Source: Pomphorhynchus laevis
Taxonomy: Eukaryota; Acanthocephala; Palaeacanthocephala; Echinorhynchida; Pomphorhynchidae
Assembly: GCA_012934845.2 (NCBI GenBank)
Contig: WNNJ02002239.1
Span: 62,001 to 126,000, forward strand
Reading direction: 5' to 3'
Length of the DNA stretch: 64,000 bases
This document shows positions 60,401-64,000 of the stretch, piece by piece. Position 1 is the stretch's first letter. Every line of letters starts with the position of its first letter. The notes beneath the pieces were generated by a model that did not search any database, was not told the DNA's origin, and saw nothing but the letters and a program-made list of their open reading frames with translations. Made by a program: the position numbers and the translations under genes.

Positions 60401-63400
60401 GTAGTATTCGTCTGATAGCCGTCGGATTTCCAATTCGCCACATCGCTTCTCAACTGGCATGCCAAATCGCATCTGGTCCGCTCGCCAATCTTTTTCCCAA
60501 TATAGCTGTGCGTCAGTACTCCGCGCGGAATCGAAGCAGCAATACACCCAACTCGCGTGTTCATGCGTGGCATGACTAGTCGTAACCACACTATGCTAAA
60601 ACTCAACTACTACAACGCCTTCAACTGCTTAAGCAGAGATGCAATCCTACGATGCGTTGCTTGCGAAATACTGCATATTTTACAGTTCGTTTGAATTTGC
60701 TACGACCCCCTGAACGAACTTATATTCGGCAACAAAAGTATACTCCCGGCTGAAGGCGTTCAGCGAGACCCATTTGGCCCTATGCTATTTTGAATCAAAG
60801 TCAATAGCTTGACACACAACATAAAATCCAGTATGAACCTAAGGTACCTGGACGACTGCGTCCACAGCTTCGGGGTGCGCCGCTTGGCTGATAAGCAAGC
60901 ATCGACAGCGCACTAAGCTGCGCAGTGAACGAGCTTCATAACTCCGGAATCCGACCGAATTGAGCGCTCACAACGTCTTCGTGATTTTGCGTAGCTCACT
61001 CAGCTTGCCAAAGATTGTTCAGCCTGCCACGATGTTCGATGTTCGATGTTCAGCCTGCCACGGAAGTGAAATGCTTCTATTGCTCGAGACTAAAGTTCGA
61101 AGGCTATTGAGCGAAATACTCAATGTGCTACTACCCAGCGAGGCCTGAAAACAAGCGACCTTACCTCGGATTAAATATCTCAAAAACGATGGACGGTCGA
61201 ATACTACGAAGCATGCCAACGAAGTCTTGTCGACGAAGCACGACGATGAATATCGATCCCGACTCATCGCAGTAGCATCAAAGTGGTCCGGGGCGTTCCT
61301 TGAACCACTACGGATCACATTCGTCGGCACACGACTTTATGACCGATCTATTTTTACCAACGTAGCGTTGAGGCTCTGTGTTTAATGCTTTCAACTGCAT
61401 CACTGTATTTGCGGAGTGTCGGTCCCGCGGCAAAGTGTCTATGCCCTATATTGCAACAGGATAACGTCTTATCATTATCGACATGTTGCGATCAACGAGA
61501 TTTTGCGAATGGATCTCACTGCCTCGGGATCGCCGTCCAGATTTGAACCGGCATGCTTAGCGCAAGACGATGGCAAGCTACCCGATGGTGCGACTCTTAT
61601 GTCATGAAAATGTGTCTGTATACTGGTATGGTATTTCACTTGTCTGAACATCCTGGCCTCCAGTCATGTTGCCCATGCAGTGTCTTCTGCTAGCGCTGTT
61701 GCAGCCAACGCGGATCAGCTCAAACGAACCAAATGCAACTGCTTCGATGATCGACAGTATTTTTTCGTCCCATCGTTATCGAAATACTAGGCGCAGTCGT
61801 CTCCGACGCATCTGCGTTTTTGAGGCAGCTTGATTCAAGGTTGTGCGGACAACCGGAGATAAGCAAGCATTCAGTTGGTTCAGGCAACAAATCAGCGCAG
61901 CCGTGCTAAGAGGGAATGCATCATTCTTTTCGAGTCGGCTGGATATCCCTCCCTAGGCAACTACCTTTTTGACGATTTCTATACATCAATTTGACAAAAT
62001 TACATTAATTTTTAAAATAATAAATAGTTTATAAATAATTCAATAATTTAATATAAAATTTCATAAAATTTATATCAAGTTAAAATAAAAAATTGAAATT
62101 TAAAATAAACGTCATTTTTATGAATTGACTAATAAATAGCATACGATGTATACGAATAAGAATTAGAGGTAACCAGGAGGAATTGCTATGCTATCAGGTT
62201 TTGGTCCCTATTGCTCGACTCGGATCGAATAGTTTACAACAGTTTAGAACATGGATCGAATAGTTTACAATACATCATTCTGGGATAAGGCTTATGTGAA
62301 GACAATACTAGACAAGTGAAATAGCGTGAATAGATTGGCATCTTATGGCATAAAAGGAAAACAATCTAAATAATACCCTTTTAGATGGCAAGACATGACT
62401 TAAACTGTGTCATTTATTTTGCTTTAATGTGCTTTTTTTTCTAGATTTCTGAAGTAAGCTTCGGTCCAAACGTAAAAGCAAAACAGTATTTAAGGTGGTT
62501 TAAATAGCCACCAGCATCAAGGTGGTTTAATTGTGATTATATTTATACTTACAATTATATTAGTCTACATTGTAAGATATAATCTTTCTGAATATCAGAT
62601 TATATTTGTACACTCATCTGTGAACGATGTTTCATTATGTAATTTATTTTCAGGTTCAAATAAACTTTGTTTACAAAATATAGAATTTATAGCGAATAAT
62701 TATATTTTCCATCATCGCTGCATTCTCTTAACAGGCTGTCATTACCACATTAATAAGGTCGTCATTTATTCTTTAACTTAGCGACAGTCACATTGCTTGC
62801 AGTTATAAATTATAAACTTATATTACTGAAAATGAAGATATATCGTATATTTTGAATTCAAATTAACCGCACACGTGATGACATATTTGTTAATACACCT
62901 ACATCTTCTAGCTGCGAGACGAGTTCTCCGACTTCTAACTGTTTTAACCTATCATTGAATTCGACAAATTCTTGCGATCTCTCTATATTCTCGTCAGCAT
63001 TACCATCACACCATATCAGATAAATAAACCATAAGGTGATTTTGTGTTGATTTAATGCGTCCACTGTCGATCTTTGAACAATTGCAGCAGTTATGTGAAA
63101 TATTTCGTTGCATAAACTGTTATCCGGGTCCTAAACAAAATATTTGTTGAATATTATGATAATTAAGATATCTTATTAATATTTTATATTAAATGTAAAA
63201 TACATAATTAAAAATATGTGGGCGATCGTAAAGAAAAATAGAGGTGACCAATAATAAGAAAGTTACGAAAACAGTCGTGGACATATAAACAAATCTAAAT
63301 CAATGTATGGTAATCCGACTTTAAACTTGAGTTTGATAATAATATATGGAATTCACAAATCATCGTATTATCTAATATGTACAAAGAATAATTAAATCAG

Positions 63401-63888
63401 ATCAAAAAATATAATATTTAAAAGCACACGAATATAAAGTAACTGACAGGAAAAAATAGGCTACTTGAACAGCAGACGTACACAACAATGATCCTGCGCA
63501 AATAGAATCCAATAAGGTAGTATGTTTTCGATGGCAGCATTGTCCCAACGCTTAACGTTTATGTTTAGTGTATCAAAGGCCTAAAGAACAAATATTTTAC
63601 AAATGAATTAAACATCAAACAAATACTTCAGAAAACAGCTTAGGATTGTTTGATCTTAAGTTGTTTGCACATGATATAATATCAACGTCGTTCGAAGAAA
63701 CTTGATTGTAGATAGATGCTTTTATAGTTAAAAATATATAAGATAATAAAAAAAACTGGTTTAATACTTAAACAATGAAAATGTGCATGACTTTATTGTT
63801 ACAAAAATTACTTACTTTGATCAAATACATCGAATCCAAGCAGGCCGGGCTTAACGGCATATGTTGACAAGTTATTTGAATTACCAAG
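31813..63888 (-). CDS. LTN1: Listerin E3 ubiquitin ligase (partial, 5' end outside window)
   Basis: Listerin ubiquitinates nascent chains stuck on 60S subunits in ribosome-associated quality control. Twelve exons are recognised: 63,816-63,888; 63,482-63,580; 62,873-63,130; 49,425-49,828; 47,370-47,499; 46,759-47,319; 43,326-45,063; 38,169-38,999; 37,041-37,228; 34,814-35,235; 33,428-33,646; 31,813-31,872. Together they give roughly 1660 residues, compared with 1766 for human listerin. The upstream exons encode long helical (HEAT/ARM-like) stretches. The last three encode the RWD-like domain and the RING. Splice phases agree at every junction except 37,041/35,235, where one tiny exon is probably missing. 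Introns hold most of the transposons between 36 and 62 kb. The gene itself shows no stop or frameshift in these exons. Confidence 0.88.
31876..33427. other. LTN1 last intron, mostly AT-rich unique sequence
   Basis: No element could be recognised. A short perfect inverted repeat is present (32,252-32,262 with 32,274-32,284), and a duplicated AATAACAAATAACAAACTT unit lies near 32,420-32,465. Confidence 0.6.
33244..33330. repeat. 34-bp tandem repeat, about 2.5 copies
   Basis: The unit TCCAAGTATCCGATTAATGA...TTTATT is repeated twice almost exactly and a third time partially. It lies within the LTN1 last intron, about 100 bp from the RING exon donor. Confidence 0.85.
33428..33646 (-). CDS. LTN1: LTN1 exon with the first part of the RING
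   Basis: Seventy-three codons. The zinc ligands CPIC, then VPCSVC, H (KSYHVQC) and C are seen in order, seven of the eight C4HC3 positions with the last pair in the next exon. The acceptor TATTATTAG (33,647-33,649) keeps phase 0 with the RWD exon, and the donor is a strong GTAAGTA (33,421-33,427). Confidence 0.9.
34814..35235 (-). CDS. LTN1: LTN1 exon encoding the RWD-like domain, 422 bp
   Basis: The exon contains MLNILPKAVRLNLALMD (human: LKDLPAMVRLWW). The RWD strand block SVLTAHIAIPKTYPLEPINS and ERWSCQFLRFASDQ match human LIIQLPSNYPLGSI and QQWRNWMLQLSTYL. This domain packs next to the RING and contacts the 60S subunit in known listerin structures. The acceptor is TTTATAG and the donor GTTTGCC (34,808-34,813). 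Confidence 0.88.
36366..36975. repeat. ~397-bp non-coding repeat, copy 2, with a long foldback
   Basis: CTGATGAGAGCC at 36,478 and CTGAAGAGACCC at 36,877 mark a unit of ~399 bp, closely similar to 28,621-29,017. The left end carries an additional inverted copy: 36,366-36,471 is the reverse complement of 36,489-36,594, giving arms of about 105 bp around a short loop containing AGCAGCTGATGA. The internal stem-loops at ~36,645-36,715 are conserved with copy 1. It lies in an LTN1 intron and has no reading frame. Confidence 0.85.
37041..37228 (-). CDS. LTN1: LTN1 exon, 188 bp
   Basis: Sixty-two codons (MQKISQSMLTFSFKFERHF ... EIAMIANNL). The acceptor at 37,229-37,231 (CTTAG) supplies the two bases that keep phase with the preceding exon. 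The donor is GTAATA (37,035-37,040). The next recognised exon starts one phase off, so a small exon probably lies between 35,236 and 37,040. Confidence 0.7.
38169..38999 (-). CDS. LTN1: LTN1 exon, 831 bp
   Basis: About 277 codons (LADFFSRCQLDLFEQ ... TTFERPVK). LGNIIKYLLLKGLNSKIWPV matches the human [20 protein letters not shown] region, followed by an acidic spacer and a long helix ending AIKYISLMSTFL. The acceptor is CTTACAG and the donor GTAAGTT (38,162-38,168). Confidence 0.8.
40212..41737 (+). pseudogene. PLE reverse transcriptase and GIY-YIG nuclease (relic)
   Basis: The RT fingers are open at 40,212-40,604, the thumb at 40,703-40,972 and the nuclease region at 41,126-41,737. These three open stretches are in different frames. 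The nuclease part keeps the Cys/His-rich N-terminal motif (CHPCKKVRTKCC), the strand NVYTASC and a long C-terminal helix with ERDVIVEHFVSVHKNN. RT motif A and the YxDD motif are damaged. No complete product is possible. Confidence 0.75.
41907..41928. other. 9-bp perfect hairpin, CTAC loop, in the PLE 3' UTR
   Basis: GCGGGTTCG (41,907-41,915) pairs with CGAACCCGC (41,920-41,928) around a CTAC loop. Flanking TTAT/ATAA extends the stem after one mismatch. It lies about 20 bp upstream of the hammerhead-like core. Confidence 0.85.
41948..41973 (+). ncRNA. Hammerhead-ribozyme-like core at the PLE 3' end
   Basis: CTGAAGA (41,948-41,954, fitting CUGANGA) is followed by a stem GACTC-GAAA-GAGTC (41,956-41,969) and GAAA (41,970-41,973), the three conserved parts of a hammerhead in the right order. 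One unpaired A separates CUGANGA from stem II. AAAATATT before and AATATTTT after are complementary but one base out of register with a CTA cleavage site, so activity is doubtful. Hammerhead motifs are known in PLEs. Confidence 0.5.
42000..43318. other. AT-rich intron sequence
   Basis: No open frame, repeat or element could be recognised in this part of the LTN1 intron. Confidence 0.5.
43326..45063 (-). CDS. LTN1: LTN1 large central exon, 1738 bp
   Basis: About 579 codons open throughout, from HVLASTDSSRYVDCL to SLCRLIG. The acceptor is TTTATTTAG (45,064-45,066). The donor GTAATTG (43,319-43,325) was preferred over a GTTTGCC 18 bp further on because only the first gives the phase needed by the exon at 38,999. 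The region is Ser/Asn-rich with alternating helices, corresponding to the poorly conserved listerin centre. Confidence 0.8.
45378..45416. repeat. (AT)n microsatellite
   Basis: About 19 uninterrupted AT dinucleotides, in the intron upstream of the 43,326-45,063 exon. Confidence 0.95.
45632..46310 (-). mobile_element. 5'-truncated RTE-like LINE (second family)
   Basis: Minus-strand reading gives STRIGEKVLPDVNDLKYIVVLF (46,260-46,195), ANAAMRSLYMYVMVS, LSVRHAIFVPILTYCHELWIM (46,080-46,010) and then an EMRLLR...GLSLGYTVRNSV block. Below 45,838 come WFLDSARLDTRAID and the 3' end. These are the RT thumb and C-terminal region of RTE-type LINEs (KLSVYHA.+.PILTYG.E.W is the usual wording). It is split into three frames and differs from the RTE tail at 9.5 kb. 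It lies in an LTN1 intron. Confidence 0.7.
46759..47319 (-). CDS. LTN1: LTN1 exon, 561 bp
   Basis: 187 codons starting IFKALCNKH, with acceptor GTTTCAG and donor GTTAGT. It contains SSILYLSDLLSKHFLSF and LDRLAQLCMHSADPLKSS, which parallel the SFICDVAYNYFSS and LLTLFQLCAQSKEK segments of human listerin. Phase 0 at both ends. Confidence 0.75.
47370..47499 (-). CDS. LTN1: LTN1 exon, 130 bp
   Basis: Forty-three codons. VVSSLVESYCDISVKLITIY aligns with the human listerin segment containing CKLADISINYV, which gives an anchor in the middle of the protein. The acceptor is ATTTAG and the donor GTGAGT (47,364-47,369). Confidence 0.75.
47613..47697. repeat. 17-bp inverted repeat
   Basis: AACACACATTTTAAAAC and GTTTTAAAATGTGTGTT flank about 34 bp of A/T-rich spacer. 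It may be a remnant of a small foldback element. Confidence 0.7.
47822..47849 (+). ncRNA. Hammerhead-like core in a dispersed repeat
   Basis: CTGATGA (47,822-47,828), a perfect 6-bp stem GATAGC-AGAA-GCTATC (47,830-47,845) and GAAA (47,846-47,849) follow in hammerhead order. The downstream TATTG...AATAAA resembles the arms of the foldback at 48.7-48.9 kb. No stem I partner is apparent. Confidence 0.45.
48702..48895. repeat. Foldback: two inverted copies of an ~75-bp repeat
   Basis: 48,702-48,772 is the in-register reverse complement of 48,814-48,895, around an A/T-rich spacer of ~40 bp. Each arm contains TAGCAGGAGCCATCGAAATA, an AATAAA and TTCTTCTTCGTT, and a single diverged copy lies at 47.82 kb. 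It may be a head-to-head pair of element ends. Confidence 0.85.
48957..48990. other. 15-bp perfect GC-rich hairpin, CTAC loop
   Basis: 48,957-48,971 pairs with 48,976-48,990 (core GAGGGCTGGCTG). The CTAC loop is the same as that of the hairpin at 41,907-41,928. It lies in AT-rich intron sequence, 60 bp beyond the foldback repeat. Confidence 0.9.
49425..49828 (-). CDS. LTN1: LTN1 exon, 404 bp
   Basis: 134 codons plus two bases (IRTHCAILLWKFLQHVG ... WCRYLDARLEG), with acceptor TTCGTACAG and donor GTATTT. Helix-rich and non-repetitive, as expected for the listerin middle region. The phase-2 end matches the next exon (47,499), which begins with a single base. Confidence 0.7.
49829..51002. other. 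AT-rich intron sequence with TATA palindromes
   Basis: A run of ATATATTATATATAAT-type palindromes lies at about 50,310-50,400. Nothing else could be recognised. Confidence 0.6.
51603..52695 (+). CDS. LINE A ORF1 (Cys-rich N-terminus, RNA-binding core), one frame change
   Basis: The first part (51,603-51,944) starts at ATG and carries CDSDDCRRW...FMCGFCASL, a PHD-like zinc motif (residues ~15-47), then a coiled coil (SLEEEISVLRKAIQNI, ~51-66). After a shift near 51,900-51,944 the frame continues from 51,898 to 52,695. This part contains RCVIFANIPESN, SLFRLGKKNEERPRLLKV, GYKLKGQTTKIFKDLS and EKDLTIRNFRVVRRKPFVRW. ORF1 products of this type bind the LINE RNA. A single +1 change would explain the break; alternatively the first part is a separate small ORF. 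Confidence 0.8.
52665..55574 (+). CDS. LINE A ORF2: APE endonuclease and reverse transcriptase
   Basis: Overlapping the end of ORF1 by 31 bp, this frame is open for 842 codons, then one TGA (55,191-55,193, where a Trp codon is expected in ILR-FSKLCSG), then open to 55,574. The endonuclease shows VAYTNIRSIVSKIDEF, AVTETWLNHD (catalytic Glu), FLCLGDFNIS and GVSDHCVLLFHF. The RT has SSPGPDGLHPQILK, ENYRAISLTSVVCKMLERIL, VVYFDLSRVFDRVPH (motif A), GVPQGSVLGPLLF and KLAFADDLKIW (catalytic FADD). The C-terminus ends LSHRAVNLWNRLPNSIV, usual for this group. It nicks target DNA and primes reverse transcription there. Confidence 0.9.
56191..56960. other. AT-rich intron sequence
   Basis: Runs of AATATTATATATAATAC-type repeats at ~56,800-56,870. 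No open frame or element was recognised. Confidence 0.5.
56960..58330 (-). mobile_element. Canonical Penelope-like element, 5'-truncated relic
   Basis: The minus-strand reading shows a degenerate YxDD region (~58,300-58,265), the RT end (FTIDISTNPHFLDVQLLQID...TSYKRGSSKAGYLHYNSCHP, 58,262-58,026), then a GIY-YIG core (HLNCKTKNVVYVAICYEYSL, YVGETGINLS, 57,580-57,475), then a C-terminal tail and a 3' UTR with a hammerhead-like core. The nuclease follows the RT, as in classical PLEs. The frame is broken repeatedly. It is a different subfamily from the PLE at 40-42 kb. Confidence 0.75.
56974..56999 (-). ncRNA. Hammerhead-like core at the 3' end of the second canonical PLE
   Basis: On the minus strand CTGAAGA (56,999-56,993) is followed by AGGGTAGTAAAAACC, in which GGT and ACC can pair, and then GAAAC (GAAA = 56,977-56,974). 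The position at the element end and the CTGAAGAAG start are the same as at 41,948. Stem II is weak, so this is probably a relic. Confidence 0.4.
58536..58630. repeat. 30-bp inverted repeat around a 35-bp loop
   Basis: 58,536-58,565 and 58,601-58,630 are reverse complements with one mismatch (core AATCATTTAAG...GACGCGAACGA). The loop contains ATCGATAACGG. It could be a small foldback element; a 5'-truncated PLE lies just to its left. Confidence 0.85.
58631..59201. other. Unassigned sequence
   Basis: A plus-strand open stretch (58,624-58,833) has a Cys-poor, Arg-rich sequence that I do not recognise. The rest is AT-rich. Confidence 0.4.
59202..59939 (+). CDS. SAP and zinc-finger N-terminal part of the retroelement
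   Basis: This 245-residue open frame starts at ATG 59,202. Residues ~14-46 (MFAAELHRELQRRNLDSSDT...LDRLKKAL) fit a SAP motif, a helix-turn-helix that binds AT-rich DNA. An acidic/polar spacer follows, then CSNCHRLLVTNASEMVRKHG...C (~124-149), a likely zinc finger. Near the end LLSRNFRVLRRIPRNARL (~188-205) starts the conserved block that precedes the RT in this lineage, so the stop at 59,939 is within the original polyprotein. It probably targets or binds DNA for the element. Confidence 0.65.
   Translation: MQFFDAYNKTLKDMFAAELHRELQRRNLDSSDTKQMMLDRLKKALIESNEDLDAWRYYPNDPEQSLNFDTVSKAASVQSSSNSAKVKCDESSNQCDMSNNSTGLDRPSNNKTDSNTHIVSQGRVQCSNCHRLLVTNASEMVRKHGPMPGCRGSGLPSANNPDNINPFKSILEPVVASSENTERYFHTQLLSRNFRVLRRIPRNARLTDPRSYISLLAQSWSDLLTSQCARIYSAFLKLRPLPIPF
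59202..61970 (+). mobile_element. SAP/zinc-finger retroelement with RT, decayed but apparently full length
   Basis: The plus-strand order is an ORF with a SAP-like domain and a CCHC-type finger (59,202-59,939), an RT spread over several frames (~59,960-60,880) and a C-terminal region (~61,230-61,960). RT wording includes SLMQMRDL, HPTRVFMRG, LKLNYYNAFNCLSRDAI (motif A-like, ~60,600-60,650), GVQRDPFGPMLF (~60,757-60,792) and YLDDCVHSFG (~60,845-60,875). Late motifs are SKWSGAFLEPLRI and DDGKLPDGATL. This combination resembles a retroelement lineage seen in bivalves and cnidarians, recalled from memory and not verified. The sequence is GC-richer than its host intron. Confidence 0.65.
61980..62222 (-). 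mobile_element. Naiad-type PLE, copy 3, 3' end only
   Basis: This segment matches the 3' UTR of copies 1 and 2, including TTTTTATGAATTGACTAATA and AGGAGGAATTGCTATGCTAT, and breaks off at about 62,222. It abuts the end of the SAP retroelement. No RT is left. Confidence 0.8.
62223..62872. other. Intron sequence without recognisable elements
   Basis: The short words ATGGATCGAATAGTTTACAA and AGGTGGTTTAA recur twice each (~62,225-62,275 and ~62,490-62,530). Nothing else is supported. Confidence 0.5.
62873..63130 (-). CDS. LTN1: LTN1 exon, 258 bp
   Basis: Eighty-six codons, from DPDNSLCNEIFHITAAIVQ to GVLTNMSSR. The acceptor is TTGTTTAG, and the donor GTGCGG was chosen because it keeps phase 0 into the exon at 49,828. 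Another donor two bases away would break phase. The following intron is about 13 kb and contains the Naiad copy, two LINE-like elements and a PLE. Confidence 0.65.
63482..63580 (-). CDS. LTN1: LTN1 exon, 99 bp
   Basis: Exactly 33 codons (AFDTLNINVKRWDNAAIEN, then ILPYWILFAQDHCC), between a TTTAG acceptor (63,581-63,583) and a GTACGT donor (63,476-63,481). The helical character suits the listerin N-terminal solenoid. Confidence 0.6.
63816..63888 (-). CDS. LTN1: LTN1 exon (N-terminal half), 73 bp
   Basis: The acceptor CTAG and donor GTAAGT (63,810-63,815) bound 24 codons, read QITCQHMPLSPACLDSMYLIK at the end. The phase joins cleanly to the exon at 63,482-63,580. On its own it is too short to recognise as listerin; the assignment rests on splice phase and position. 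Confidence 0.55.
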
Positions 63889-64000
63889 CTAGCTTGCAAA
63901 AATCACAAAGCAATAATATATTTTAAAAATAATAATATATATAAAAACAAAGTAATATTGGTTTAACTAACATATATACAATATATAAATACAATATATT

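Overview
This window is clearly AT-rich eukaryotic, metazoan DNA. It holds one long spliced host gene and a dense graveyard of transposable elements. There are no bacterial operons, rRNA, tRNA or CRISPR arrays. Merlin, Penelope-like, Ty3/Gypsy and APE-type LINE elements together, with a listerin gene that has short exons and long introns, fit an invertebrate, possibly a flatworm or other lophotrochozoan. The phylum cannot be fixed from this sequence alone.

Host gene. On the minus strand, from the right edge down to 31.81 kb, lie twelve exons of an E3 ubiquitin ligase of the listerin family (LTN1, ribosome-associated quality control). The assignment rests on the C-terminal RWD-like exon (34.81-35.24 kb) and a C4HC3 RING split over two exons (33.43-33.65 and 31.81-31.87 kb, with the stop codon). 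Splice sites and phases agree at ten of the eleven junctions. The N-terminus lies beyond the window, and one very small exon may be missing between 35.24 and 37.04 kb.

Left part (0-31 kb): transposons only. In order: a decayed full-length LINE (family A, 0.43-3.84 kb), a C-rich LINE of family B (3.86-6.96 kb), a minus-strand LINE fragment (6.99-8.05 kb), and then a nest. A Ty3/Gypsy element (8.15-19.86 kb) has its 76-bp 5' LTR split by a Penelope-like element of the permuted Naiad type (8.22-15.73 kb). That element itself carries an RTE tail (9.51-10.13 kb) and a family D LINE (11.86-15.65 kb). A second LTR retrotransposon lies on the minus strand at 20.6-24.7 kb. After it come tandem repeats, a Merlin DNA transposon whose catalytic region is interrupted by three successive perfect hairpins (27.18-27.30 kb), a non-coding repeat of about 397 bp (28.6-29.1 kb), a 5'-truncated family A LINE (29.2-30.6 kb) and a further retroelement fragment (31.0-31.3 kb).

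Right part (31.8-64 kb): LTN1 introns filled with elements. These are a second copy of the ~397-bp repeat with a long foldback (36.4-37.0 kb), a canonical Penelope-like element (39.96-42.0 kb), an RTE tail (45.6-46.3 kb), foldback repeats (47.6-49.0 kb), a second Naiad copy (51.0-56.2 kb) split by an almost intact family A LINE (51.51-55.68 kb), another canonical Penelope-like element (56.96-58.33 kb, minus), an unusual SAP/zinc-finger retroelement (59.2-61.97 kb) and a third Naiad 3' end (61.98-62.22 kb).

Recurrent themes are nested insertion, hammerhead-ribozyme-like cores at the ends of Penelope-like elements, and many local inverted duplications.
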